NCBI GenBank assembly: GCA_964500895.1
Contig: CAZCQP010000009.1
Location: forward strand, 1 to 64,000
DNA: 64,000 nucleotides
Direction: 5' to 3'
Source of the DNA: CAZCQP01 sp964500895
GTDB lineage: Bacteria > Bacillota > Clostridia > Lachnospirales > JAISER01
Program-made: the position numbers and the translations under genes
Notes under the pieces: generated by a model
Databases searched by the model: none
Seen by the model: the letters and a program-made list of their open reading frames with translations, nothing else
Told to the model about the DNA's origin: nothing
Shown here: positions 40,979 through 50,743 of the stretch, one piece after another
Layout of the letters: each line of letters opens with the position of its first letter
How positions within the stretch are numbered: the first letter of the stretch is position 1

Positions 40979-43345
40979 TCATTCCATCACTTCATCCCGC
41001 ATAATCACCCATTTGCCGTCCACATTCATGGCCATAACCTGATGGGTGCGTAAGAAGTCCGTAGCCAAGTGGTCGCTTGCTCCCCGCCACATTTCCTTCA
41101 CCACTGCATCCAACCGCCCCGGGCTATAGCTCAGTACCGTCACCTGCACCGTATATGCGGGAAATGTTTCAGTTTTTTTGTCTTTTGCTTTTTTTGTTTT
41201 TGCTTCTTCCTCTTCCGTTTGCTTCAAAGCCAGGTCGGAAGAAATTGGGGCATAGTCTGCGTTCAAGTGGGACATAAGCAGCGGCGAAAACCCGGTGACC
41301 TCTTCCCGCTTCACCATCCCCGACTTATAAGCCAAGCGGCTGTTAAAAGCATTCACAATTTCCGCTGTATGCGCCTCCAGCTCATAACCTTCCTGTCCAA
41401 TGCCCATCTCCCGCAAGTCTAGTGTCACCTGGGCAGGGTGCATTTTCACTTTAAAGCTATCGAAGCTCAGCACCATATTAGACAAAGGAATATTTATAAA
41501 CTGCTCCCCATAAGCCGATCCGTCAAAAACCACGTCTGTGCCATCTGGGCCGGAATGCACTTGCCCTTCAACCGTAAAGGTTTCCCCGGTATTGGCATCG
41601 GTGGCCAGCAAATGCACCACAGGCCATACCTCCACCCGTTCAGCTTCCTGGCCCATGTCTCCAGGCATATCGGCTTGCCCTGCCGGTTCTTCCGTCGAAC
41701 TCGGGCTTGGGCTTGGACTCGGGCTGAGCAACGCCACCGTCTCAACAACTGCCTCCGTTTCGGATGGTTGCCCCTCTGTAGGGGCAGCCTCCATGGTTGG
41801 CCCAAGCCCACCCTTACGCCCGTGCAGCACCAGAATCACCAGTTCCTGCCCCTTGCCTGCCCGCTCCAACACCACCTCATAATCCCCCAGGGTTAACACT
41901 TGCTGGTAGGGCAAGGCATAGTTGGTCAGGGAAGCTGCGGGTATTTCTTTATAAAAATCGTAGTCCTTGTAAAGGTTGTCAAAGCGTACGGTTAGGGTAT
42001 CTGCCAGCGCCTTCACCGGCGCCAGTTTAGCCACCCCCATCAACTGGTTTTGGTTGGGCACCTCAAACACCTGTATGCCGTTGCCCTGTGGTGTTAGGCT
42101 GCGCATACTGTCCAAAACCGTAACGGGCCACTTTTTGTCTGTCCGTACATGAAAATCAAACCGGCTAAAGGGGTCTGTGCTGGCCAGCTTAAACCACAAG
42201 GTGGTGGCTTCCGGCGCAAACACAGCATTATCAATGCTCACCTGCATACCAGGGGTGGGCGCATCGGCATTGTGTACATCGCTTGCAAACTTGGCCGGCA
42301 AATGCTCCAATGCCTCGGTCAGCCAAAAAGGAATTTCCGCCCGGGAATCGGTATCCGGGTTCTGGATGGTCAGCGTAAACTGACGCACCCCTCCATCCAA
42401 CGGCTGCATGGTGATGATGGTTCCCCCCGGAGTGAACCGGGCTTTTCGGGCCGGAAAGCTGTTTAAATCTGGGTAATACACCTTGCCTTCTTCATCGGTC
42501 ATGGTGATGTTATGGTTGTAAACATCCACATATTCCTTGGTGTAAAACACGGTGGCAGTGGGGGAAACAAGTACCTTAAAAATGGTAATGTCTGTGCCGT
42601 CCAAATTAATGGAAGCATCGGTAAACATGAAGTTGGCGTCGTTCATTGTATAGCTGGGCATTTCCAGCCGAATATTATTCCCAGGTGCCCGCTCCAGCCA
42701 CACAGACGCCACCATAACCCCGGCAGTCAAGGCCAGCAGCACCGCAATGGCCCCGGCAATATACAAGGGCTTTTCCAAAATCTTCTGCATCAGGGGATGG
42801 TTCATCAACCATTGGGATAAGCCCCCCTTTTTGGCATTGGTTTTCAAAAACCGTGTGTCTTCAATGCCAGTAGGCCCTTCCACCGGCTCATCAAATACCG
42901 TAACATCCCCAACAAAATTTACCGAATCGGTTTGCAGGTCTCCGCCCAAGCTTTGGTTATCCGCATCTGCCATGGCCTGCCTAAGTAGGCTATCCAAGTC
43001 GCTGTCGTCGTTGATGCTCACGTTTAAGTTGGCTGAACCGGAAATCAAGTCTGTAGACTTCATGTCCATCATCTTAAACATTTCTTCCAGCTCGGAAAGC
43101 TTTTCCTCTGGAATGTCGTCGTCCAGCACATCGGCCACAGACAAATCCTCCGGCGTCTCCGATAAGCCGGAAATTTGCGCCATCAGCTCTTCAAAAGCGG
43201 CCTTGTCTTCTTCCTCCCCCGCTTCCTTATCCTTGTTAGCGTCTTGCAAAAGCTTCTCAATCTCGTCAACGTTGGAAGTGCCGGGCGCATTGTCATCTGG
43301 GATGTTGTCTTCGCCGATTGGGTTTGTTTCAGGGGTTTCTGCCAT
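40979..43345 (-). CDS. Single-pass membrane protein with acidic cytosolic N-terminus, last gene of the envelope operon
   Basis: 788 aa. The first about 185 residues are cytosolic and acidic, rich in Glu/Asp helices (EEKLSELEEMFKMMD). One membrane helix (about 198-218, AGAIAVLLALTAGVMVASVW) leads to an outside region of about 570 residues, mostly beta-rich. A Pro/Ser stalk SPSPSPSPSS lies near 545-555 and a Lys/Glu stretch (EEEEAKTKKAKDKKTE) near 715-735. AGGAGG precedes the ATG. It follows the VWA gene by 47 bp. No family recognised; it may sense or scaffold at the cell surface. Confidence 0.75.
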   Translation of the reverse strand: MAETPETNPIGEDNIPDDNAPGTSNVDEIEKLLQDANKDKEAGEEEDKAAFEELMAQISGLSETPEDLSVADVLDDDIPEEKLSELEEMFKMMDMKSTDLISGSANLNVSINDDSDLDSLLRQAMADADNQSLGGDLQTDSVNFVGDVTVFDEPVEGPTGIEDTRFLKTNAKKGGLSQWLMNHPLMQKILEKPLYIAGAIAVLLALTAGVMVASVWLERAPGNNIRLEMPSYTMNDANFMFTDASINLDGTDITIFKVLVSPTATVFYTKEYVDVYNHNITMTDEEGKVYYPDLNSFPARKARFTPGGTIITMQPLDGGVRQFTLTIQNPDTDSRAEIPFWLTEALEHLPAKFASDVHNADAPTPGMQVSIDNAVFAPEATTLWFKLASTDPFSRFDFHVRTDKKWPVTVLDSMRSLTPQGNGIQVFEVPNQNQLMGVAKLAPVKALADTLTVRFDNLYKDYDFYKEIPAASLTNYALPYQQVLTLGDYEVVLERAGKGQELVILVLHGRKGGLGPTMEAAPTEGQPSETEAVVETVALLSPSPSPSPSSTEEPAGQADMPGDMGQEAERVEVWPVVHLLATDANTGETFTVEGQVHSGPDGTDVVFDGSAYGEQFINIPLSNMVLSFDSFKVKMHPAQVTLDLREMGIGQEGYELEAHTAEIVNAFNSRLAYKSGMVKREEVTGFSPLLMSHLNADYAPISSDLALKQTEEEEAKTKKAKDKKTETFPAYTVQVTVLSYSPGRLDAVVKEMWRGASDHLATDFLRTHQVMAMNVDGKWVIMRDEVME

Positions 43346-43392
43346 AGGGGGGCCTCCTCTCGCTTTATAAGGTGCCTAATGTTTTTATACTT

Positions 43393-46227
43393 TCACGACT
43401 GCCCAGGGCCAGAACGTTTCTTCTTCCGGGAAACCAGTGCGCTGCTGGTATCCGCAGCTTTGGCTTTGGCCTTGGCCATGGCAGCCTCTTTTTCCTTATC
43501 TTTTGTTTTCGCTTTGGCTTTTAACCGTGTTTGCTTAGGTTGTTGCGCCTTTGTTTCTCCTTCGGCCGTTTCCGGCTTGGGTTTGGCTTGGGCTTGAGCT
43601 TGGGCCTTGCTATTTTTTCGTCCAAACGGCTGGGCTTTGAACCAGCTTTTCATTCGGGCAAAACCCCGTTCCAGTCGGTTGCTTAAAACCGGGAACCGGC
43701 GCAACGCCACATCCAGCACAAACAAGCACAACGCTAGAATCAGCAGGACATTGTCCAGAGCAAACTTGCTGGACACTTCTTGAAGGGCAAGCCCCCCGCC
43801 CCCGTAAAGCTGAGCCGGGTCTTCCAGCACACGCCCCCCGGAAGCTTCCGCCAGCCGTTTTAGCAAGCTGCGGCCTTTGTCAAATTGCCGCACATCATAT
43901 TCAGGAGAATAAGGGATAGACACCCCGGTGCTTAACATTTCTGCCCCGTTTTCCCGCTGAACTTCCAAGGTGGCCATATAGGCCCCTGCTTCCCGCTGTG
44001 GAAGCATTCCTTTAAACTCCCCCGGGGCCACCCGTTCCATGGGCAGCTCTATTCGGGACAAATCCGGGGCCAGAACGGTGGCTTTCATGCCCAAAACGTC
44101 CTCCCCGTAGGGGATAGCGGCGGTTAGGATGGTGTTTTCCCCTTCCAGCGCTGCCGTGAGCATCACATCCGATGCCATTTGCCTGCGTACAATCCATGAT
44201 ACCATATTTTTAAATGTCTGAACACCCTCATTTGATGCCAGCCATTGGCCGCTCCACATGCCCTCCATGTCGCTGGTGAAAGCCACCGTCCGGCCCAGCC
44301 CTAAAGGCCACGCCGCCAGCACCGGTTCATTTTTGGGGCTGGCCAGCACCATGTCTGCCCGGTTTTTGATGGTGGTGGACACATAACCTTCTAAAGGGGG
44401 CAGGCTTTCAATGTCTTGCAAAATGGGGTTGGGGTCCACAGACATGGGGTAAAACAGTTCGTTGTTTAAAAAGGATTTCCCCGCCATCTGTGTTTCCTTA
44501 GCAAAAATTTTGGGCAGGTCTGTAAATTCATCGGAATAATAGTACCGCCCGTTGGCTTCTTCTGCCAAAGATTTTAGCAGTTTAATGTCCGAGTCTGACC
44601 CCACCGCCACGGTAGACAAGGTAACCCCAGATGCGTTCATTTGCTGAATCAGCCCATCGTAGCCGGTTTGCTCCGCTTGACCATCGGTAAGCAAAATGAT
44701 GTGCTTAATCTTCACGTCTGCTTCCGCAATGGTTTCGTATGCTTCCCGCAGTCCCGGCAAAATGCTGGTGCCGCCCCCAAGGCTAATGTTGGCCACATTG
44801 GTTTCCATGGTTCCACGGTTGCCCCCAACAGGCATGAGCGGGCTGGCCCATTCAAAGCCATCGTCAAAGGCAATGACCCCCAGGCTGTCTTGGTCTGCCA
44901 GTGCATCCAAGGAGCGAATTACCGCTTCCTTGGCCAGTTCCAGCTTAGACACCCCGTACATGCCCATGCCCATGCTGCCGGAACGGTCCAGCACAATGAG
45001 CATTCCCATGTCCGGCATTTCCTGGTTGTCTTTCATCTCCATGTTTACAGGCAATAGGGTTTCCAAAGGGGTGTCTTTATATCCCCCGGGGCCAAAGGCA
45101 TGTGCCCCGCCGGTGGCCAGCAAGCCGCCGCCGGCATCCTTCACATAGCTTTCCAAAAGTGGCGGGAGACTTTCCGGCATGGTGTCAATGTCGATGTTGG
45201 CCAGAATGACCCCATCGTACCGGGAAAGCTGTTCCAGTGCGGTGGGCACGGCTTGTGGCCCAACCAGGTTCACATCTACCCGGGCACTTTCTAAAATGTC
45301 TGCAATGGCATCCCCGCTGCCGTTATCGCTCACCACCAACAGGCTGGGGGCACCTTCCACACTGCTATAGCCAAAAACCTTGTTGTTTTGAGAAAAGGTA
45401 TCCGCCTGGGGCAACAGTTCTGCCCTGTAAATAACCCCGCCGCTTTCCTCCGCCACATCGGAAAAAACCAGCTTGTTTTCCCCTTTGTGCAAGGACACGG
45501 TTTCGTCAATGATGAGGGTGTTGTTTTTGTACACCAACAGCCGCCCTTCCGTTGCCGTTAAGGCGTAGCCGGAAACTTCAATGGCATAGGCGCTGTCTTT
45601 CTTTAACGTCTTGGGCACTTTAATGGAAGAAAGTTGCACTTCCTCTGTTACCGTGCCGGATAAAGGCACCACGCTTATTGTTACCCCTTGCCCTGCCAAC
45701 AGCTTGGCTTGGGTGACGGCATCATCCATGTTTTCCTGGCCGTCCGAAAATACCACCACTTGCTTTTTGGTGTTCTGGGGCAAGACGGACTGTGCCAGCC
45801 GCAACCCTTCTGCAAGGTTCGTAAAGCCCTTTTTCACCTGGGAAGTGATAGAATCTGGCGGCACATTCTGGCCGGGCAACATATCCACCACCGCATTTTC
45901 CCCAAAGCACACAATGCCTAAATTGTCTTGGGCTGTGCGGCCACCTTCCGCCTGCTGCAAAAAGTCCAGGGCACTTGGCAACGTGCCTTCCATGCTGGCA
46001 GATAAGTCCATCACGGCTATGTGGGTGGTTTCCCCAGCGGTGTGCATGATGGACACCCCAGCCATGGCCAGCACCACCAGCACCACCACCACACAGCGGA
46101 TGGTAGTAAACAGCCCACGGTTAAATCTATTTTTAATGGTCTTGATTCCCCACAAAATCACCGGGGCCAATACCAACGGAATAAGCAGCAAAAACAAGGG
46201 CTGCGCCACATTAACGCCCACGGCCAA
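43393..46227 (-). CDS. Membrane protein with two VWA domains and a glutamine-amidotransferase-like region
   Basis: 944 aa. Two N-terminal helices (about 10-27 and 40-62), a first VWA domain with MIDAS DLSAS (about 74), a GATase1-like segment (about 290-400; LLVVSDNGSGDAIADIL, GGGLLATGGAHAFG), a second VWA with MIDAS DRSGSMGMG (about 413) and LLTDGQAEQTG, then a late membrane helix (about 845-865) and a Lys/Ala-rich cytosolic tail of about 75 residues. VWA domains bind divalent metals and partner proteins. Overlaps the BatA-like gene by 17 bp. Confidence 0.88.
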   Translation of the reverse strand: MAVGVNVAQPLFLLLIPLVLAPVILWGIKTIKNRFNRGLFTTIRCVVVVLVVLAMAGVSIMHTAGETTHIAVMDLSASMEGTLPSALDFLQQAEGGRTAQDNLGIVCFGENAVVDMLPGQNVPPDSITSQVKKGFTNLAEGLRLAQSVLPQNTKKQVVVFSDGQENMDDAVTQAKLLAGQGVTISVVPLSGTVTEEVQLSSIKVPKTLKKDSAYAIEVSGYALTATEGRLLVYKNNTLIIDETVSLHKGENKLVFSDVAEESGGVIYRAELLPQADTFSQNNKVFGYSSVEGAPSLLVVSDNGSGDAIADILESARVDVNLVGPQAVPTALEQLSRYDGVILANIDIDTMPESLPPLLESYVKDAGGGLLATGGAHAFGPGGYKDTPLETLLPVNMEMKDNQEMPDMGMLIVLDRSGSMGMGMYGVSKLELAKEAVIRSLDALADQDSLGVIAFDDGFEWASPLMPVGGNRGTMETNVANISLGGGTSILPGLREAYETIAEADVKIKHIILLTDGQAEQTGYDGLIQQMNASGVTLSTVAVGSDSDIKLLKSLAEEANGRYYYSDEFTDLPKIFAKETQMAGKSFLNNELFYPMSVDPNPILQDIESLPPLEGYVSTTIKNRADMVLASPKNEPVLAAWPLGLGRTVAFTSDMEGMWSGQWLASNEGVQTFKNMVSWIVRRQMASDVMLTAALEGENTILTAAIPYGEDVLGMKATVLAPDLSRIELPMERVAPGEFKGMLPQREAGAYMATLEVQRENGAEMLSTGVSIPYSPEYDVRQFDKGRSLLKRLAEASGGRVLEDPAQLYGGGGLALQEVSSKFALDNVLLILALCLFVLDVALRRFPVLSNRLERGFARMKSWFKAQPFGRKNSKAQAQAQAKPKPETAEGETKAQQPKQTRLKAKAKTKDKEKEAAMAKAKAKAADTSSALVSRKKKRSGPGQS

Positions 46228-48022
46228 ACACCCACCATTCTCCTAATAATAAAACCAACACAAGCCCCAGCACAAAGGGGGCAAGGTTTTTGGCCACAGG
46301 GGCTTGTTGCGCCCCAACGGTCTGCCCGCCGGCTTGGTCACCCGCCCGGGTTAGGTCGGACTCACCCATGGCCACGTTTACGGCAAAGGCGTTGTACAGT
46401 GTTTCCGTTGAAGTTTCTTGCACCAAGGTGTACACCCCGGGCTGTTCCAGCGCCAAAGGCAGTGCCGGGAAAGGGGGCGACAAGGTGACCATGCTGTCGT
46501 CCGGTTGCAACGCCCGCACCTGTGTGGCGTTAGGGGCGGCACCCACGTTTACCGTCTGGCCAGTGAACAAAGCCCCGGCCGCTAAAGGTCCCCCCGGGTT
46601 AAAATACTGCATGATGTTATACATAAACACGGGAAACTCCTTTTTCAGGGGCAAATCCGTGTTGTGCAAGTCGAAACCCATCACCACCAGCTTTTGGCTG
46701 TTCACCAGGCCTGTGACGATGAGTGGGGTTTCATCGCTAGCCAACAGCACCTCTCCCCAGCCGTTAGGGGCAAGGGTACGGGCTTTGGCCACGTCAAACT
46801 GCAAATCTCCGATTAATGCCAGCAGGCTGCTGTCTGTGGCGTACAGGCCGGTAACGGGCACTTCTGCCCCGGCTTCCACCAACGCATTGCCTTCCGGGGG
46901 GTTAAACACCAGCAAGTGGCCGTCTGTAGGAAAAGCTTCTTCCGGCAGCACCCCGTCAAACACATACAAAAATCCGCCGGTTAATGCTTCGCCCATGTTC
47001 TCTGGGGCAACCTTCACCAGCTCTACCCCCGGCATTAAAGAGAGTACGTTTTCCAAAAACACGTTCTGCTCCGTTACCAGCACCACCCGCCGGGTTTGGG
47101 TGCTTTCCACCAATGTGTAGCCCACGTCATCCCCAGGCAGCACGTCCGGGTTCACCAGCTTGGCTTCAATCTGGACGGTGCGGCCGGGCAAGTCTGTGAA
47201 AAACACATCCTTCTCCTCACCCGGGGCAAGGGAGATGTCCTTCATGTCGTGCAAGGCGCTGTCTGCATACACCGCCATTGTGTTGTCCTGCCGCTGGGTA
47301 CCACAGTTTTTCACCTTGGCCAACAGCACCACCCGGTCACTGTCTTGGTGGGTGGACAGCAACGTCACTGCCATGTTCTGCTGGGATGTACCGTATAAAA
47401 AGAGTTGTGGAGGTTGTACGCCCTCCAAGGCATAAGCCTTATCTGAAAACAGGCAAACAGCCGCCTGCTCATCCCCGGCCAACATGGCCAGAAGAGAAGT
47501 GGCGGCGGCTTCGTCCACGCCGGTATAGGCGGGCTGTATGCGCCGGATTTCCTCCGAAAGTGCTTTTTTGTCTTGGGTGGCGTTCATGGCGATGTAGGGG
47601 CTTTGCCCCAGCACCACCAGGGTGGCTTCCGCCCCGGGCTTCATGTCTGCCACCAGCCCCAGCATGTCTGCCTTGGCCTTCTCAAACCGTGAAACCGTGT
47701 GCTTGTCGTCCCCGTCCATGGCTTGCATACTAAAGGAAGCATCCAGCACCAGTAACGTTTTGCTCACGCTGGCGGTAGCCGTTACGTAAGGCCTAGCCAG
47801 AGCAAACACCAAGCAAAAGGCCAGCAGCAGCTGCAAAAACAAAAGCAAGCTGCGCCGAAGCTTTTGCCAGGGCCGCTGGGAAAGGGACATGTTCATGGCC
47901 GCTTTCCACAGAAACAAGCTGGGCACCGGCTTGGGTGTAAATTTTTGTTTCAGCAGGTACATGGCCAAAATGATGGGCAGGGCCACCAGCCCCGCCCAGG
48001 CCAGGGGGTTAAAAAAGTTCAT
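46211..48022 (-). CDS. BatA-type membrane protein with VWA domain
   Basis: 603 aa. It begins with the BatA N-terminal domain (MNFFNPLAWAGLVALPIILA, then PSLFLWK), two membrane helices (about 5-25, 58-78), a VWA domain with MIDAS DASFS (about 92), a long region of mixed sheet, and a C-terminal helix (about 575-595). In other bacteria Bat proteins work in envelope stress or aerotolerance with MoxR ATPases. Here the partners are an ABC transporter and a coiled-coil protein. Confidence 0.88.
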   Translation of the reverse strand: MNFFNPLAWAGLVALPIILAMYLLKQKFTPKPVPSLFLWKAAMNMSLSQRPWQKLRRSLLLFLQLLLAFCLVFALARPYVTATASVSKTLLVLDASFSMQAMDGDDKHTVSRFEKAKADMLGLVADMKPGAEATLVVLGQSPYIAMNATQDKKALSEEIRRIQPAYTGVDEAAATSLLAMLAGDEQAAVCLFSDKAYALEGVQPPQLFLYGTSQQNMAVTLLSTHQDSDRVVLLAKVKNCGTQRQDNTMAVYADSALHDMKDISLAPGEEKDVFFTDLPGRTVQIEAKLVNPDVLPGDDVGYTLVESTQTRRVVLVTEQNVFLENVLSLMPGVELVKVAPENMGEALTGGFLYVFDGVLPEEAFPTDGHLLVFNPPEGNALVEAGAEVPVTGLYATDSSLLALIGDLQFDVAKARTLAPNGWGEVLLASDETPLIVTGLVNSQKLVVMGFDLHNTDLPLKKEFPVFMYNIMQYFNPGGPLAAGALFTGQTVNVGAAPNATQVRALQPDDSMVTLSPPFPALPLALEQPGVYTLVQETSTETLYNAFAVNVAMGESDLTRAGDQAGGQTVGAQQAPVAKNLAPFVLGLVLVLLLGEWWVFGRGR

Positions 48023-48062
48023 GGTTCATAACTCCAATGTGGAAAAATAGTCGTGTGTGGAA

Positions 48063-48157
48063 AGACCTCGGGGCTTTGCCCCGAACCCCAACCACTTTTT
48101 GGAAAAAGCTTTTTGAAGGGTTTGGGAAACTTTTTCTCGAAAAAGTTTCCCAAGGTC
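48063..48157. repeat. Dispersed intergenic element, copy 3
   Basis: CTCGGGGC-TTT-GCCCCGA, CCCCAACC, AAAAAGCTTTTT, then TTGGGAAACTTTTTC with its complement around a TCG loop. Same order and plus orientation as at 20474, again between two minus-strand genes. Confidence 0.75.
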
Positions 48158-48164
48158 TTGCGCC

Positions 48165-49829
48165 TTACTCCAGCGTTGAAAAATAATCCTTTACCAGTTC
48201 CTTCATGCCCGGCGGTACGTCATAATCCTCCAGCGCCTTCAGCTCCTGGTTCTTGTACTGCCCCAGCACTTCCTGGTAGGGTACCGTCTGCCCCACCGTC
48301 CCCATGCCGGTCACCTGTTGCTGCTGGGTTTGCCCCCCAGCATTCTCGTTGCCGTCAATATTAAATTCCGTGTCCGTCATGCCCATGGCTTTCCGGGAAT
48401 AAATAGGCTCGTTGGCCACATGCCCCGTGCCCCTGCCGCTGGAAGGTTGCCCCCCCTGCCCAGGCTGTGATCCCTGGCCAATGCCCGGGCCAGGCTGGTT
48501 CCCTTGCCCTGGCTGTTGCCCTTGGCCTTGCCCGCCTTGGCTTGGGTTTTGGCCGCCTTGCCCCTGTTGGCCACTTTGTCCTTGTTGCCCGTTTTGGCCC
48601 TGTTGGCCGCTTTGGCCTTGTTGACCTTGCTGGCCCTGCTGGCCATTTTGGCCTTGTTGACCTTGCTGGCCCTGTTGGCCGCTTTGCCCTTGTTGACCTT
48701 GCTGCCCGCTCTGCCCCTGCTGCCCTTGCATGTTCTGGCTGCTTTGGGACAAGCTGTTGTTCAGCCCCTCCAGCGCCTGCCGCAAGTCCTCATTTTCCTG
48801 GGCCAGCTGGTTCACGGCATCCGTCAGGCTTTCCACCGCCTGGTTCAAGTTGTTAAATTCAGCGCCGCTTAGTGCAGCTTCCATGTCCATCAACGCTTGC
48901 TGCAAATCCGGGTTGTCTGCCAGTTCTTTATAGGCTTCGGCTATCTTTTTAGCCAGTTCCTCCCGCTGCTCTGCATCGGCGTTTTCCAGCATAGACTGTG
49001 CCATGCGCATGTTGCTTTCAATGGCCTGGGTGTCCCCTTTAGACAGCGCATCCCCCAGCCCTTTGGTGAGGGAATGCTCCCCCAGCTTTTCTCCCAGTGT
49101 TTTCAAATCCTTGGCCACTGAATCATTAGACATCTTTTTCAAAGATTCCTGGGCCTTTTGTATTTGCCGAATGGCCTCCCCTTCGGTTTCGGCCTTTTTC
49201 ATGTCTTTCAGCAGCTGCTTCATCACCGCATCAATTTCCTTGGCCTTTTTATCCGTCACCTGTTTTTTAGCTTCCTGGGTGGCGGCTTCAATGGCCTGTG
49301 CTTCTGCTTGCGCTTTTTCTTTAAAAGCTTGTTCCTTTGCAATGGCCTCTGCCCGGCTGCTGGGCAAGAACCCAGCCACAAACGCCCCAGTTACAAACAA
49401 GGCCAGCAATAGCAGTGTCTTTTTAGGAGGCTTAATGGGAAAAAGCTTTTTAAAATCGGCGGTTTTGGCCTTTTCCAAAGCGTCTTCAATCACCAGCTTT
49501 TGTGCAGCCGCGGGTTGTGCATTTTTAGCTTGCAACAGTTCCAGCGCTGTCAAGAACCGTTCCTTAAAGCCCAACGCATCCCCGCAGGCCGCCGTTTGAG
49601 CCCAACTGGGCCGCTTCCACAAAGCCACAACCAGCCCGGCGGCCAATCCCAGCCCCAGCGCCACACCCACCAACAGCCACACTTGGCTTACATACGTCCA
49701 TTTAGAAAGGGTAAGCACGGCAAAGGCCACACACGCCCCGGCCGCAAGCCCTGCCAACACATGGTTCAACACCAGCTGCAACAACAGCCGCCGTCGCAGG
49801 GGTTGCAACAGGGTGGTTAACACTTTCAT
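48165..49829 (-). CDS. Membrane-anchored coiled-coil protein with Gly-Gln repeats (DUF4175-like)
   Basis: 554 aa. Two membrane helices (about 20-42, 48-70), a cytosolic block (ALGFKERFLTALELL) and another helix (about 135-155). A long coiled coil follows, rich in Lys, Glu, Ala (about 160-370), then a low-complexity tract of QQGQ/SGQ/NGQ repeats (about 370-450), a Pro/Gly part, and a conserved-looking end VPYQEVLGQYKNQELKALED. The shape is that of DUF4175-like proteins seen beside Bat/VWA genes. Its start overlaps the permease stop by 4 bp. Confidence 0.75.
   Translation of the reverse strand: MKVLTTLLQPLRRRLLLQLVLNHVLAGLAAGACVAFAVLTLSKWTYVSQVWLLVGVALGLGLAAGLVVALWKRPSWAQTAACGDALGFKERFLTALELLQAKNAQPAAAQKLVIEDALEKAKTADFKKLFPIKPPKKTLLLLALFVTGAFVAGFLPSSRAEAIAKEQAFKEKAQAEAQAIEAATQEAKKQVTDKKAKEIDAVMKQLLKDMKKAETEGEAIRQIQKAQESLKKMSNDSVAKDLKTLGEKLGEHSLTKGLGDALSKGDTQAIESNMRMAQSMLENADAEQREELAKKIAEAYKELADNPDLQQALMDMEAALSGAEFNNLNQAVESLTDAVNQLAQENEDLRQALEGLNNSLSQSSQNMQGQQGQSGQQGQQGQSGQQGQQGQQGQNGQQGQQGQQGQSGQQGQNGQQGQSGQQGQGGQNPSQGGQGQGQQPGQGNQPGPGIGQGSQPGQGGQPSSGRGTGHVANEPIYSRKAMGMTDTEFNIDGNENAGGQTQQQQVTGMGTVGQTVPYQEVLGQYKNQELKALEDYDVPPGMKELVKDYFSTLE
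48465..48727 (-). repeat. In-frame GQ-rich repeat within the coiled-coil protein gene
   Basis: Short units of 9-15 bp coding for GQQGQ, SGQQGQ and NGQQGQ, imperfect and in frame. Such a tract can vary in length by slippage. Confidence 0.8.
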
Positions 49830-50743
49830 TTTTTGGCTCCTTTCTTACGCCCGTGCTTCACCCGGCGGATAAGGAACGCCGCCCACACCAGCAACACCAC
49901 AATAACCACCACATTCAGCACGGCATTGGGCATCCACAAAGGCACTTCCCAAAGGCTTGGGGGGCGCACGGGGGTTGTGCCGCTATAGTTATAGCGGTAC
50001 ATATAGGTCATTTGGTCCATCAGCATATAGGCGTTGTTGCTGCCCAGCTGGCTGTCGATAACCGATAGAAAACCCATAAAAGGGTTTAGGGCAAAAACAC
50101 AGTAAATCAGCACGTAAGGGGGCTGGGTTAAATTGTCCAGCATATTGCCCAAAATGTTGCTGGTGATAAAAAGGCCACACAAATTGCCACCGGTGGCCAG
50201 CCCTATCACCAGATAGGTTAAGATAATGGCCACCACCGTCTTCTTAAAGATGACGGAAAAGAAAATGGCCAAGCTACCCACCATGGCCGCCGTGAGCAAA
50301 AAGTAGAGGGACATGGTTAGCAAGTTTAAAAGGCTAATGCCCCCGTAATACATGATAATGCCAAACACTGGCAGGCTGGCGGCAATCATTAAAAGCACCA
50401 CCAGCAAAGAGGCCGCTAGCTTTCCGGCAATGATGGAAAAAGAAGACATTTTAGTCACCAGCATCAAATCAAAAGTTTGCCGCTCTCTTTCCCCGCTCAC
50501 CGCCCCACCGGTAATGGCAGGCACAAACAGCCAAATAAGCCCCAGCTGCATTCCAGACATCACGCTATAAATGGTGGTGGCGGATTGTGGGCTGAACCCG
50601 CCGTACATGGTATTAGAAAGAATCACCGTAAGGGACAATGCCGTCACCCCGGTGAGACATAGCACATATAACATAATGGCCCAAAAAGTTTTCCAGGTGC
50701 GCAGCACCGTTTGTAGTTCTCGCCTGAAAACAGGATTAAGCAC
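49826..50743 (-). CDS. ABC-2 type transporter permease
   Basis: 305 aa with six membrane helices in the ABC-2 pattern. Key block after helix 2: AITGGAVSGERERQTFDLMLVTKMS, the cytosolic helix that meets the ATPase. It overlaps the ATPase gene by 8 bp and the next gene by 4 bp, so translation is tightly coupled. The exporter substrate is unknown. Confidence 0.92.
   Translation of the reverse strand: MLNPVFRRELQTVLRTWKTFWAIMLYVLCLTGVTALSLTVILSNTMYGGFSPQSATTIYSVMSGMQLGLIWLFVPAITGGAVSGERERQTFDLMLVTKMSSFSIIAGKLAASLLVVLLMIAASLPVFGIIMYYGGISLLNLLTMSLYFLLTAAMVGSLAIFFSVIFKKTVVAIILTYLVIGLATGGNLCGLFITSNILGNMLDNLTQPPYVLIYCVFALNPFMGFLSVIDSQLGSNNAYMLMDQMTYMYRYNYSGTTPVRPPSLWEVPLWMPNAVLNVVVIVVLLVWAAFLIRRVKHGRKKGAKK

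Noticed and set aside
48412..48872. Plus-strand frames opposite the Gly-Gln repeat
   Set aside because: They mirror the low-complexity coding tract of the minus-strand gene (Pro/Cys/Trp-rich, Leu/Ala-rich) and have no signals.
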